Below, one piece after another: positions 17,245 through 26,682 of a stretch of DNA of 64,000 nt. A model generated the notes under the pieces. It had not been told where the DNA came from. It saw only the letters and a program-made list of their open reading frames with translations, and ran no database searches. This DNA comes from Bacillota bacterium (GTDB lineage Bacteria > Bacillota > UBA4882 > UBA8346), in the NCBI GenBank assembly GCA_023435565.1, contig JAEYRN010000051.1:1-64000 (forward strand), read 5' to 3'. Positions within the stretch are counted from its first letter, which is position 1, and each line of letters begins with the position of its first letter. Both the position numbers and the translations under genes were made by a program.

Positions 17245-20200
17245 TTAATTAGCACTTGCCTTAATCCTACTCCCACTCCCATCTTCCCCAGCCGCCACAA
17301 CCTCCAAATACCTCGGCAACCGCTCCTTCATCTCCCGCACATGGCTGATAACCCCCACCATCCGGTTGGGATTATGCAACTTCTCCAACGCATTCATCAC
17401 CTTGTCCAACTTCTCCTCGTCCAAACTGCCGAAACCTTCATCCAGAAAGAAGAACCCCAGCGGATATTTCCCCCGCAGTTGGATCTTGGACGACAACGCC
17501 AAGGCGAGCGCCAGCGATGTCATAAAGATCTCCCCGCCTGACAATGAGTTAATCATCCGCCGCTGTCCGCCGTTATAATCGTCCCGGATCACAAACTCAC
17601 AATCCTTATCCTTAGTAAGCTCCAATGCATACCGCTGCCCGGTCAACCGGCCCAATTGATAAGAAGCCTCCAAAGTCATGTCCCGGAGATGCTCTTGGGC
17701 TAGAAAGGAGACGAACTTCCGCCCCCGTAACAGACTCCCCAAGTCTTCGGCCAGACTCTTCCGTTTCTCTGCCGCCGACTTTTGCTTTTGCAGTTCATTC
17801 CAGCGTTCCTGCTTCTCCCGGAGTTCCTCCACCTTATTTTTAGCTAGGGTAATCCCTTCTTTAAACTGATCCACCTTTTCCAACAACTCTTGCCGTTCTT
17901 TCGCTAACTGTTCGAATCCGGGTTCATCGAACTCCCTACCGTTAATCTCCAGGTCGAGTTTTTCAAGTTGGTCTCGGACAATAATCAAATTTTTCCGGTA
18001 TTCTTCCAACTCTTTATCAATAGCCTGTCTTTCTATCGATGATAATAAGGCTGATTCAGCTTGTTCAACATCGGTAAATCCAGTATCAGCGAGTCCCTTG
18101 GTCAAACGTTGTTCGATACCGGTAAGCTCACTCCGGTTTGCTGTTAATGTTGCATCAAATGCCGCAACTTCAAGAGCTATCTTTTCCATGATGGCCCGGG
18201 TCTCTGCTTCTTTGCCTTTGGTATCCTTGACTGCCTTATCTAATTTCTCATAAGTTTGAACCATATATTTAATCAAATCATCCAGATCCTTACCGCCGGT
18301 GATCTGATTTAATTCCTTGGTGATATCATCCAACTGAGACTGATAATTTGTTAAATTAGATTGAATTGACACTTCTTCGATTTTAAAATCCTGGAGAGAA
18401 TTATTCATTTGTTGCAGTTTTTCTGCCAACTCCGCCTGGGTTTTCTGTAATTGCTCCCACTTTTGATCGAGCAAATGCAACTGTTTTTCAAAGTCACTAA
18501 ATTCCTGCTTTCTGCTCCGTAGTTGTTCGCGTTCATGCGAACCCCTTACCTTCTCAAATTCAGCCGAAACGTTTTGCAGCTCTTTCTCCGCCGCTTCCAT
18601 CTGTTCCCGACCTTCGTTGACGAGGGATCCATTAGTACTCCAATCATGCCATAACTTTAATAATTGTCCTTCCCAATCCCGTAACTCACGGAGCCTCTCC
18701 TCCGCCGTCTTGATTTCTTCCTCGATCTGCCTCATTTTACCGGTAGCTTTCGCCGGTAAGGGATGTTCCCGTGAACCGCAGACCGGACAAGGTTCACCGT
18801 CATGTAGTTCCATGACCAATTCCGCTGCCGTATTGGCGATCAAAGCCTGCTGTTGCACTTGCCGGGCCTTGTCTAAATCCTTCTCACCCTGGTTCAAAAT
18901 CGATTTTGAATATTTTTCGAGATCCTCTCCTGCAGCAACCGTTTGATTCGGCGCCAGCTCGTGGACTTTTGTAATGATAGCGGTCCATCTGCCGTCGTTC
19001 TGTGATTTCCGTTTCGTATAAAGGTCTTTATTTTCCGAATAGCGCTTTTCGATTCCTTCCAAATTAACTAATAAGGATAAAGCCTTCTCAACCGTTTCCT
19101 TCTCCTCCGGATTGACAACCAATTTGGACCTTTCTTGCTGTAATTTATCCAAAGCCGTCCGTGTTTCATCACTTAACTTCTTGGCATCGGCTATTTCTTG
19201 CATGGTAATATCACTCTTGCCATCTAAAAGTCCCAGTTTTCGTTGTATTTCATCAATGATCTTTTGTATATCCTTAAGCTTATTCTGTTTTTCCTGGGCT
19301 ATTTTGTATTGGGCTTTTCGATCCTGCAATAGTGGATATTGTTCCTGATATTCCTTTTCCGCTACTTCCAATGCTTTTTGGGCATCTTCATATTTCGTAA
19401 CCGCATCGGAATGGGATTCGGTCTTCTTTTGATAGCTGATACTTTGTTCGGCAATATTTTGATTCAATTCTTTTTGGCGTGAGATCAATTCCCGGAGCGG
19501 TTCGGCCCGCTCGGCAGCGCTCAACCAGGATTGCTTTTCATCCATCGTTTCATGTTCCTGCTCTAACAGAGCGAGCTTTTCCAGTGCGGTTTTCCGCTTT
19601 AAAAATAACTCCCGGACCGCTTCGGTCTCTTTATATGATTTATCAAGCGCTTCATAGTTCTGCTGTGCGCCCGTATATTCGTCATTCTTAGTTTTTAGAT
19701 CCAAAATAGCCTGGTTGAGCGCCTCTTCTGAACAATCTCCCAAAACTTGTTCCATTCCTTCGATGATTTCCAACTGTTTGCCACAGTTGGCCGCTTCATT
19801 TTTAACCTTGGCGACCAGTCCCTCGCCATACTGTTCCAGATTAAAGAGGTGTTCCAGCATGGCCGCCCGGTCAGCGCCGGTCAAGCGTAAAAACTGATCG
19901 AACTTGCCCTGGGGCAGAACAACGGCCCGCGAGAACTCTTCTTTGCCAATGCCCAAGATCTCTTCGACCTTGGCCATAACTTCCTGAGGTTTGGAGGCCA
20001 GCACATCCTCGCTATCCAAAGTCAACTTGCGCAGGCGCGCCTGTTTGGCCACGGCGGCGTCCGGATCTTTCGGGTTCCGGTTATAAAGCCGTTCCACCAG
20101 ATAACGGTCGCCGCCCAATTCAAACTCGAAGGAAACCTCCAGTGTTTTTTCAAGTTGATGAATGATCCCCCGGGTGTTGTTACTGGCCCGGTCCACTCCC

Positions 20201-20361
20201 CCGTATAAAGCCAATGTAATGGCATCGAGGATTGACGACTTGCCGCTGCCCGTCGGCCCGAAGATCCCGAATAGCCCATCCGCTCCTAAAGCTTTAAAGT
20301 CCACCTCTTGAGAAGTACGGTAACTGTTTAATCCTGTAAACTGAAGTCTAATCGGTTTCAT
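17245..20361 (-). CDS. sbcC: Exonuclease subunit SbcC
   Basis: The Rad50-like ATPase subunit of the SbcCD nuclease, which opens hairpins and cuts palindromes arising in replication. Walker A GPTGSGKS lies at residues 35-42, the zinc-hook CPVC at 525-528 between two long coiled coils, the signature LSGGE and the Walker B FFFLDEGFGSLD near the C-terminus. At 1038 residues it has the usual length. The start overlaps the sbcD stop (ATGA), the standard arrangement. Base composition is somewhat richer in GC than the preceding defence genes, consistent with a core chromosomal gene. Confidence 0.96.
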   Translation of the reverse strand: MKPIRLQFTGLNSYRTSQEVDFKALGADGLFGIFGPTGSGKSSILDAITLALYGGVDRASNNTRGIIHQLEKTLEVSFEFELGGDRYLVERLYNRNPKDPDAAVAKQARLRKLTLDSEDVLASKPQEVMAKVEEILGIGKEEFSRAVVLPQGKFDQFLRLTGADRAAMLEHLFNLEQYGEGLVAKVKNEAANCGKQLEIIEGMEQVLGDCSEEALNQAILDLKTKNDEYTGAQQNYEALDKSYKETEAVRELFLKRKTALEKLALLEQEHETMDEKQSWLSAAERAEPLRELISRQKELNQNIAEQSISYQKKTESHSDAVTKYEDAQKALEVAEKEYQEQYPLLQDRKAQYKIAQEKQNKLKDIQKIIDEIQRKLGLLDGKSDITMQEIADAKKLSDETRTALDKLQQERSKLVVNPEEKETVEKALSLLVNLEGIEKRYSENKDLYTKRKSQNDGRWTAIITKVHELAPNQTVAAGEDLEKYSKSILNQGEKDLDKARQVQQQALIANTAAELVMELHDGEPCPVCGSREHPLPAKATGKMRQIEEEIKTAEERLRELRDWEGQLLKLWHDWSTNGSLVNEGREQMEAAEKELQNVSAEFEKVRGSHEREQLRSRKQEFSDFEKQLHLLDQKWEQLQKTQAELAEKLQQMNNSLQDFKIEEVSIQSNLTNYQSQLDDITKELNQITGGKDLDDLIKYMVQTYEKLDKAVKDTKGKEAETRAIMEKIALEVAAFDATLTANRSELTGIEQRLTKGLADTGFTDVEQAESALLSSIERQAIDKELEEYRKNLIIVRDQLEKLDLEINGREFDEPGFEQLAKERQELLEKVDQFKEGITLAKNKVEELREKQERWNELQKQKSAAEKRKSLAEDLGSLLRGRKFVSFLAQEHLRDMTLEASYQLGRLTGQRYALELTKDKDCEFVIRDDYNGGQRRMINSLSGGEIFMTSLALALALSSKIQLRGKYPLGFFFLDEGFGSLDEEKLDKVMNALEKLHNPNRMVGVISHVREMKERLPRYLEVVAAGEDGSGSRIKASAN

Positions 20362-21614
20362 GCTACCTCACCCCCGGTTGCAGAGGTGCCATCATTTGAC
20401 TGATCATCGGATTCCGGTTGATTCACCATTTCTAGGAAGAAATTCACCAACTCCCCGGGCGGGGAGACACTCCGTTCCCGTTCAAAGAATAGTTTGAAAC
20501 GGTCAATCAAAGGCATTTCGGATAATTTATGCAAAGCCGTGTCATCGGCGTCAAGTTCGGGAAAGATGGGACGAATGGTAATGATCCCGGGATGGATCTT
20601 GCGGAGTTCAGCCAGCCCGGCAAGGTCAAGGGACTGTTCCGCCATTATCTCCAGCTCAACCCAAGCATCGAGATTTTTAGGTTCGGCGCACCAGAGCCGG
20701 GCTTCTCCGATATTATTCGCCCGCCACCGTTTCAAAGCTTTGCCGCAACTTAGATTAATCGAACGTACCTCGGCTAAACCGCCGGGACTGACATCAATTA
20801 TCACCACTTCTTTTTGCTGGTCCGCCTCGGAAAAGCTGAAAGAAAGCGGCGAACCCGAGTAACGACAGACTTGGGGCGCATGATGCACCTGTTGGTGCCG
20901 ATGTAAATGGCCCAAAGCGATATACTGGGCTTGTTTGGGTAAAGCTTGCGGAGCAACCGCCAAAGCACCGCCTAATTGCCGCTCTGATTCGCTTTCCAGA
21001 CCGCCGAAGGCAAATAAATGGGCCATGGCTAGATTGACCGCGTCGGGACGAAATATTTGGTCCGCCTCCGCGAAAAGCCGGCCAATCCGTTCGGAATAAG
21101 CCATCTGTTGCGTCTCGTCATCCAGCTTTTCGGTTAAAACTTCATTCAGTCTTGACTCCGACGGATAGGGCAGTGCATAAATAATGGCTTTTTCATCTGA
21201 ACCCGGTACCACTAACTCCACCCAACCAGGACCGGTATTAATACGCTGGATTCCACCGGGGGCCATTCCCACCGCTAATTGTTCTCCGGGAAAACCTAAC
21301 AATGAGATTCCATGTTTCAACGCCAAAGGATTCGCCGCATGCAACCGATCCGGGCTGTCATGATTACCGGCAATGGCTACCACGGCCCTTTTCCCTCCGT
21401 CGGAGAGCCGTTCTAGAGCGTCATAGAATAAATTTTCAGCCTCAGCCGACGGATTATAAGTATCAAAGACATCCCCGGCCACAAGGATCAGTTGGATATC
21501 CTCTTTGGTTACGATATCCGCCAACTCGTCAATGAATTGTTCCTGCTCGGGGAGTCTGGATCTTCCTTCTAAATTGCGGCCCAGATGCCAATCGGAAGTA
21601 TGTAAAATCCGCAC
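20358..21614 (-). CDS. sbcD: Exonuclease subunit SbcD
   Basis: The Mre11-like nuclease partner of SbcC. Metallophosphoesterase motifs are all present: MRILHTSDWHLGR at the N-terminus, VAGDVFDTYNPS near residue 46, AIAGNHDSPDRL near 100, and LGHLHRHQ near 220, giving the Mn-binding Asp, His and Asn ligands. A capping domain follows at about 290-400. The start is the GTG at 21614, with GGAGG 5 bases upstream. It is translationally coupled to sbcC. Likely the first gene of the unit. Confidence 0.96.
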   Translation of the reverse strand: MRILHTSDWHLGRNLEGRSRLPEQEQFIDELADIVTKEDIQLILVAGDVFDTYNPSAEAENLFYDALERLSDGGKRAVVAIAGNHDSPDRLHAANPLALKHGISLLGFPGEQLAVGMAPGGIQRINTGPGWVELVVPGSDEKAIIYALPYPSESRLNEVLTEKLDDETQQMAYSERIGRLFAEADQIFRPDAVNLAMAHLFAFGGLESESERQLGGALAVAPQALPKQAQYIALGHLHRHQQVHHAPQVCRYSGSPLSFSFSEADQQKEVVIIDVSPGGLAEVRSINLSCGKALKRWRANNIGEARLWCAEPKNLDAWVELEIMAEQSLDLAGLAELRKIHPGIITIRPIFPELDADDTALHKLSEMPLIDRFKLFFERERSVSPPGELVNFFLEMVNQPESDDQSNDGTSATGGEVA

Positions 21615-21703
21615 TTTGTTCCTCCAGATGATATAAGTATCACTACTAATTTCATTTTATCATTTTATCGTTAAAATCTGTTAAAATCCGTCATAGAAAA
21701 ACT

Positions 21704-21727
21704 AAAAAACGGCCTCATTGACCGTTT
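21704..21727 (-). terminator. Rho-independent terminator
   Basis: On the minus strand AAACGG pairs with CCGTTT across a 9-base loop and a run of Ts follows. It lies downstream of the 21893-22372 gene and upstream of sbcD, so it separates the two units. Confidence 0.55.
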
Positions 21728-21892
21728 ATGTTACTCTAATCGCTTTGAGCAATCCTAACCCTTCCCCAATCCTCATTGCTTTCTCCTGATTCCTGACTTC
21801 TTACTTCCTCCTAAAATTAATCCACAATTTTAAACTATACATAAAAGTTTTCTATTTACTTTATCGGCTTAGATTCCGAAAAAATTAGACTC

Positions 21893-22372
21893 TCATTTTT
21901 CTTTTGTAAACTTAAACTTACCCCGATGAACCTGCCAATTGGAAAGATTATCGCGACTAGTTTCAACATTATTGATTATAACAGTAATCCCTTTTCTAAA
22001 TTTAATTGTTGCCTTGCCCTTATTAAAAAAACTATCTACGAAATCAAAAGCGATTTTATTGTTGGTAACAAAATCGCCAAACTCAAAATAGGCAATCCTA
22101 TTAGCGGGAGGAGATTGTATCTCTCCATAATAACCTCTGATATAATTATTTTTTACCTCGTTAATTTCGAGGATGGCTCCCCCTTCATACAAAACAGATT
22201 CAAAATCCTTGGCTTTGGTACTTGAAAACCACTTCCCCAGATACACGGAAAAGTTAGTTTCGTTCTTATTTTCAAAGTTATCGCCAGCTTTTACAGGGTA
22301 GTTGTTATATAAAACAAGGATTAGCAGGCCAATAATACAAACAAAAATAGAAACTTTTAATAAGGTTTTCAC
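21893..22372 (-). CDS. Hypothetical membrane-anchored protein
   Basis: Not recognised. A 159-residue protein with one N-terminal hydrophobic segment (residues 5-22) and a polar domain predicted to lie outside the membrane, rich in beta-type patterns (YFEFGDF, KATIKFRKGITVIINN) and ending in charged KFKFTKEK. The start is a GTG at 22372, preceded by a run of five Gs. It is followed by a terminator and preceded by another small membrane protein gene 100 bases upstream on the same strand. Confidence 0.6.
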   Translation of the reverse strand: MKTLLKVSIFVCIIGLLILVLYNNYPVKAGDNFENKNETNFSVYLGKWFSSTKAKDFESVLYEGGAILEINEVKNNYIRGYYGEIQSPPANRIAYFEFGDFVTNNKIAFDFVDSFFNKGKATIKFRKGITVIINNVETSRDNLSNWQVHRGKFKFTKEK

Positions 22373-22471
22373 TTACAATCCCCCACTTTATTCAGGTCAT
22401 CCGTCATTTCTAGCCCGAAAAATAATGAATACCACTAAAAATAATTTATAACAAGTAACAAGATTTAATTG

Positions 22472-23050
22472 TTAATCATGCACAAACCAATTCCAATTCA
22501 AGGCTTTTCTTTCATATTCCAAATTAGCGCCCTTTGAAAAAAACAATGATTCTTCAGGTACTTTATCATTAGAACTATAAATAAACCCTTCAAATTCCCC
22601 TGGAAATGGGTGATAGGTAATAAACCTTACAAATAACAGATCTCCGTCTTGTACAATTTCAACCTTTCCACTCTTGGAAAGGTTCTTATATTTTCGTGGC
22701 AGACTTATTAAGCCCTTACCTCTTAATCTACCATTCTCGATCATCTTAACTATTTCCTCACGCGCCTTATAATTCACAGCAAAATTTAAGTTTCGTTCAA
22801 TATTAAAAAAATATATAACAACAACCAAGATTATGGTTAATGAATAAATACCTAACTGATAAATTGACTCCTTGGTCTTTTTAAAAAAATTGACCAGGTT
22901 CCTAACTATTGCCACAAGAAAAACAATATATGTAAAGAAAATAATACATGCTCCAACGACGGGAAGCCTATCCGTGATAAATAATCCAAATAAAGATTCA
23001 AAAAACACCAAACCGCCAATTATTATCGCTATTTTTAATGATTTACTCAT
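22472..23050 (-). CDS. Hypothetical membrane protein
   Basis: Not recognised. A 192-residue protein with three hydrophobic helices in the first 85 residues (about 7-26, 31-50 and 67-85) and a soluble C-terminal domain with PRKYKNLSKSG and FITYHPFPGEF segments. The hairpin of helices plus soluble tail is common in small envelope proteins of clostridia. It may be co-transcribed with the anchored protein downstream. No known family motif was seen. Confidence 0.6.
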   Translation of the reverse strand: MSKSLKIAIIIGGLVFFESLFGLFITDRLPVVGACIIFFTYIVFLVAIVRNLVNFFKKTKESIYQLGIYSLTIILVVVIYFFNIERNLNFAVNYKAREEIVKMIENGRLRGKGLISLPRKYKNLSKSGKVEIVQDGDLLFVRFITYHPFPGEFEGFIYSSNDKVPEESLFFSKGANLEYERKALNWNWFVHD

Positions 23051-23249
23051 ATTGCCTACCTTTCTTCACCTTCTTTAATTTCTACTCAAATACAAATTTT
23101 TCCTCTAAATCCCCATAAATTCTTATCAGATCCCAATTTCTCCTCGGACCCTTTACCTCTGAGTCAACTGATTAAGGCTAACAGCTCGGCAAAGATTAAA
23201 CCGGCAAGGATCCCGGTTCGCGGCGTCGATGTATCCGTTTGCATTTTAA

Positions 23250-23301
23250 CCTTATAGTCATGACCACCCGCATAGCGGGTGGCTTGACTAGTCCTATAAG
23301 G
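23250..23301. repeat. REP-like palindrome, CCACCCGC-ATA-GCGGGTGG
   Basis: A perfect 8-bp GC-rich hairpin (23264-23271 with 23275-23282, loop ATA) nested inside a longer imperfect inverted repeat with CCTTATAG at 23250 and CTATAAGG ending at 23301. It is an isolated palindrome in non-coding DNA, of the kind found in REP-type dispersed repeats. No T-run follows directly. Confidence 0.55.
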
Positions 23302-23432
23302 ACCTTTTACTTGCTACACCTAAAAGTGTCACTTTCATTAAATAAATCGAATATATCCAAATTATCATTTTAGCCACTTAGTCGGTACCCGAGAACCAGC
23401 GCAATTGGCCCAAGCGCGCTGGTGTGAAACCC

Positions 23433-23603
23433 TTGCCGAATTGGCTGAACTTTCAGTTTATTCATTCGCTCCGTCAAAAGGGGTACAGTGCAAGACGCGT
23501 CGGGAGCGAGGAACGGAGGCGTACTTGATGTACGGTGAGTACCGCAGCGACCAAGCAACGCAGCAATGTGCCCCTTTTCACGGAGCATCGGTCAATTCGG
23601 CAA
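23433..23603. repeat. Long nested palindrome, about 170 bp
   Basis: Three levels of complementarity share nearly the same centre: TTGCCGAATTG at 23433-23443 with CAATTCGGCAA at 23593-23603; GCTCCGTCAAAAGGGGTACA at 23468-23487 with a near-perfect partner at 23567-23586 (mismatches at two positions); and the central CGTAC-ttgat-GTACG at 23520-23534. The GC content is far above the surroundings. Open frames across it on both strands are by-products of the symmetry. It may encode a structured RNA or be a dispersed palindromic element. Confidence 0.65.
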
Positions 23604-23850
23604 AACCCACTGAACCTCTCCAATCTTTTACTAACAGAACTCTTAAGTCCATACATACTTTGGCGTAGCCTTTTCTATTCTACCAGGCATAGCGTGGGGT
23701 TTTGTTCGCTTCGCTCATAATAAATAATTGCCAAAATAATTGGGTTTAAAATTTTTGGCAATTTCAAGTTTGATATGATGTAAAAAGGATATCATGACCC
23801 AACTCGTTTCCCCTCGCCATCGCAATGATGGAGAGAACATAAGGGGTGAG

Positions 23851-24352
23851 GCGAGTTCCGAACTCCAAGAAGACAGTTCCCAACTCCAAACAAGCAGTCT
23901 TGAACTCCACGTCAGCAGTTCAAAACTTTCAAAGACCAGTTCCCAAATTGTAAATGAGCGGTTCCGAGCTCAAGAATGCGATTTTTACTCCGCGTAAGCA
24001 GCTTCGAACACCACGCGAGCAGTTCCCAACTGCAAACGAGCGGTTCAAAACTGAAACACCGTCCAGTTCCGGACTACAAACAAGCAGTCCCAAACTCTAC
24101 GCGAGCAGTTCTGAACTCCAAGCGAACAGTCCGGAACTTCGAGCATGCAGTTGACTAACTCCAAATCGCAAGTCCCGAACCCCATAAGAGCAGTCCCGGA
24201 CTCCATGTGCGCGGTTTTGAACTCTAAATGAGCGGTTTAAACTCCAAAAATGGGGTTTTTAGTTTCGGAGCAGGCAGTTTTGAACTTTGAGTCGGCAGTT
24301 GATCAACTCTAAAAAGCAAGTTTCAAACAACATGCAAACAGTTCCCAACCCA
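23851..24352. repeat. Degenerate 21-bp tandem repeat array, about 24 units
   Basis: About 500 bases are built from diverged copies of a 21-bp unit close to GCAGTTCCGAACTCCAAGCGA. Many units hold an AGTTCNGAACT palindrome. On the plus strand a 21-bp unit encodes a heptad such as SSELQED, SSQLQTS, SLELHVS, so the array could be a decayed coiled-coil gene; however, a 40-bp irregular unit near 23955-23995 shifts the frame and stops appear later. No CRISPR-like spacer pattern exists. The stretch 24353-24611 shows no gene. Confidence 0.75.
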
Positions 24353-24623
24353 GGAGAACCAATGCTAATGATGAAGATGTGGAAGAGGAATAATCTCAAT
24401 CTCCCGCCCCAATACTTGTTGCAACGTCCAAAACATCGCCATAAACACACCGGTTATCCGGTTTCAAGGAAAACCTATATCCTAACTTGTTTCTCTTATA
24501 TACTTTAGCAACATTTCTTCAGTTGGTAAATACTCCATCAATAAAGTCCGCAAAATAAAGATTGAATTAACTCTTTTAATAAACTAAAATTAAGATATGG
24601 ATTGGTAAATATTGAGGTGTGAC

Positions 24624-24995
24624 ATGGAAATTATGCCTTTAATCAAAAAATACAACATCAATTTATTAGTGGCCTTCGGTTCATACCAAACGGAACGCTT
24701 TACCAAAGATAGCGATATTGATCTGGCATATCTGGCGACGCGCAATTTTAGTCCCGACGAAGAACTGCAGCTTTTAAAAGATTTCATCTTGCTCTACCGC
24801 CGGGACCGGATCGACTTGGTTAATCTAGAAAAAGCTTCTCCACTTTTAATGTATGAAACTGCCTCTCATGGCAGGGTTTTATATGAAGAAAACGATAGTT
24901 TTCTTCGTTTCAAATTAAAAGCCTCCGCCAGGTATGCTGATACTAGGCATCTAAGGAGAATGCGCCAGGACTATTTAAATAAAGAATTGAATTAG
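24624..24995 (+). CDS. mntA: MNT-type nucleotidyltransferase antitoxin
   Basis: A 123-residue minimal nucleotidyltransferase. The motif GSYQTERFTKDSDID fits GSx10DxD, the active site by which MntA adds AMP to its HEPN partner and so silences it (established for MntA/HepT pairs). The start is the ATG at 24624, with GAGGTG just upstream; the longer frame would start at a TTG inside that ribosome site. The toxin gene follows 50 bases downstream on the same strand. Transcription is opposite to the surrounding genes, as expected for an independent toxin-antitoxin unit. Confidence 0.88.
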   Translation: MEIMPLIKKYNINLLVAFGSYQTERFTKDSDIDLAYLATRNFSPDEELQLLKDFILLYRRDRIDLVNLEKASPLLMYETASHGRVLYEENDSFLRFKLKASARYADTRHLRRMRQDYLNKELN

Positions 24996-25045
24996 TAGCC
25001 ATCCACATCAACAAGCATCGATAGCCTTTTCTAAGGAGGAGAATA

Positions 25046-25477
25046 ATGCCAAGCCGAGAACTGATTACGGAAAAACTGATTAAGATGAAAGAATATCTTG
25101 ACCAATTACAAAAGTTTACCCCTAATTCCTATGAGGATTATGTAAAAGATTTGATTTCCAAATATGCAGTAGAACGGTTATTACAACTAATTGTCGATTT
25201 GGCTCTCGATATAAACAATATCATTTTATCCGCTCTCAAAAAGCCCCCTGCCGCCGATTACTTTAGCTCGTTCGTCAACTTAGCGGAATGTGGGGCTTTA
25301 GAAGAGGCATTCGCTTATAAAATTGCGCCTTCAACCGGATTACGGAACCGGCTGATCCATGAATATGAAGAAATCAACGATGCGATTGTATTTAAAAGCA
25401 TCAGTCAAACCATCGAGCAGTATACACTTTATATCAAAGAGATCAACCGGTTTGCTACTAACCAACTGAAAATATAA
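25046..25477 (+). CDS. hepT: HEPN-domain RNase toxin HepT
   Basis: A 143-residue all-helical DUF86/HEPN protein. The catalytic RX4HXY motif is present as RNRLIHEY near residues 98-105, the active site for RNA cleavage by HepT toxins. AAGGAGG lies directly upstream of the ATG. It forms a pair with the preceding MntA gene. This order (antitoxin first) is common for the family. Nothing suggests that it is broken. Confidence 0.88.
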   Translation: MPSRELITEKLIKMKEYLDQLQKFTPNSYEDYVKDLISKYAVERLLQLIVDLALDINNIILSALKKPPAADYFSSFVNLAECGALEEAFAYKIAPSTGLRNRLIHEYEEINDAIVFKSISQTIEQYTLYIKEINRFATNQLKI

Positions 25478-25673
25478 ATAATTGATTTGGGATTCGGGGA
25501 CATGTTTTTCTTCCAGTATAAAACCAAAGCTTTCTCAGATTGGTTCTTTCAAATCGGGCTGCAAGCGGCGGGCTGGTCAACCACGGCGGTCGCCGCCACT
25601 TGGTTGGGAAGAGCGCCTGTTTTCGGATCTTGGAGAAATACGCGTTCCCACTTTAATTCTTTAACATAATCAA

Positions 25674-25781
25674 TCACTTTTCGATTCCTAAAATCATATC
25701 TGTTATTACAATAATCAAGATTACTATCATGGAAATAAATAGGTACAAATAATTATTTTTCTTTGACTCAATCTTTAACAT
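25674..25781 (-). CDS. Possible 35-aa single-helix membrane peptide
   Basis: A short frame not normally called: MLKIESKKNNY, then a hydrophobic run LYLFISMIVILIIVITDMIL, ending GIEK. A GGGGTG ribosome site lies 5 bases upstream of the ATG at 25781 (AAGGGGTGACGGA), which is a good match for this genome. The profile, a charged N-terminus, one membrane helix and a short charged tail, fits small membrane proteins or type I toxin-like peptides, but no family is recognised. It lies between the toxin-antitoxin pair and the 26020 gene, on the opposite strand. The rest of 25478-26019 holds no other gene. Confidence 0.45.
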   Translation of the reverse strand: MLKIESKKNNYLYLFISMIVILIIVITDMILGIEK

Positions 25782-26019
25782 TCCGTCACCCCTTAAAAGA
25801 TGAATATCCAAAGAACACTCTGTCGGAAACTTATATTCCTGCATAAAATAATTCCGATTTAATTATCGGCTACCAATTGGAAAAACTTAGCGAAATTTAA
25901 ATACATTACGCGTAGCACTTTATGCGGTAATCCAAAAAAACAAATCCCTTTTTACAACCAATCCCATCCTCCACCCCAAACGCATATCCTATGATAACAA
26001 AGGTCATGGAGGGGTATAT

Positions 26020-26505
26020 ATGAAAAACTTTCAATCTCAGAGCGGTATTATAATCACGATCAGTGATCTCTTAACAGCACCCGAAGACATGGGCTGTTAT
26101 AAATTAATATCCGTCCAAAAAATGGACGGCGAGTTAGTCAATTTTATAGTGTCCCCGGAGACTTATTTTGTCGACCATGTGATGGTCTGCCCCGGTGATA
26201 TGGTCACCGGATTTTACGATGCCAACGCTCCCATACCCCTGATTTATCCGCCCCAGTACCAAGCCATTGTTATGGCACGAGTCGTACCGTATCAAAATGT
26301 AAAAGTCGACTTCTTTAACGAAGACTTAGTAAGCAGCGACGGCAGGTTAAAACTGAACATCGCTCCCACAACCCGAATCCTGCTCGAAAACGGGCAGGCC
26401 TTCACCGGAAACCCCGCCAACCGGTATTTGGTTGTTGTCTACGGCCCCACCACTAGAAGTATCCCGGCCCAGACTACGCCGGAACAGATTGTAGTGCTGT
26501 GTTAG
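26020..26505 (+). CDS. Conserved clostridial hypothetical protein
   Basis: A 161-residue protein without signal peptide or membrane helices. The sequence, with YFVDHVMVCPGDMVTGFYD, PLIYPPQYQAIVMA, LENGQAFTGNPANR and the end SIPAQTTPEQIVVLC, matches from memory a widespread protein of unknown function in Clostridia, often present in several copies. It is probably a beta-rich, OB-like fold (inference). GGAGGGG lies upstream of the ATG. It is monocistronic and followed by a repeat region and a convergent hairpin. Confidence 0.75.
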   Translation: MKNFQSQSGIIITISDLLTAPEDMGCYKLISVQKMDGELVNFIVSPETYFVDHVMVCPGDMVTGFYDANAPIPLIYPPQYQAIVMARVVPYQNVKVDFFNEDLVSSDGRLKLNIAPTTRILLENGQAFTGNPANRYLVVVYGPTTRSIPAQTTPEQIVVLC

Positions 26506-26507
26506 GC

Positions 26508-26566
26508 ATTCGTTACGCGTTATGAGCTTACCGTTACGCGCTAAGCGTAGCGCGTTACGCGAAAAA
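26508..26566. repeat. GTTACGCG repeat block
   Basis: Directly after a stop codon, CGTTACGCG occurs three times in 55 bases, with an inverted partner (GCGTAGCGCG), and ends CGTTACGCGAAAAA. The same ending occurs in a related block at 31278-31308. It looks like a small extragenic repeat family. Confidence 0.5.
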
Positions 26567-26682
26567 CTCTGTTCACTTTGTCGCTTCCCCTACGTTCAAC
26601 CGTACAGGGAAATATACAAGTTTTGAGTTCAATTCCAAATCCCGTAACACTCCCTGACCAAGGCCCTACGGTTTTTAAGCGA

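Noticed and set aside
23370..23720. Four overlapping ORFs on both strands
   Set aside because: They come from the 170-bp palindrome and share its symmetry; no ribosome sites.
23851..24352. CRISPR array
   Set aside because: Units are contiguous 21-bp degenerate copies without unique spacers, and no cas genes are present.
23851..24352. Array of LexA/DinR boxes
   Set aside because: The half-sites GAAC and GTTC occur, but spacing does not fit GAAC-N4-GTTC.
25487..25669. Plus-strand ORF after hepT with an internal ATG
   Set aside because: No ribosome site of note, composition of non-coding type, and a frame in the same place with equal length exists.
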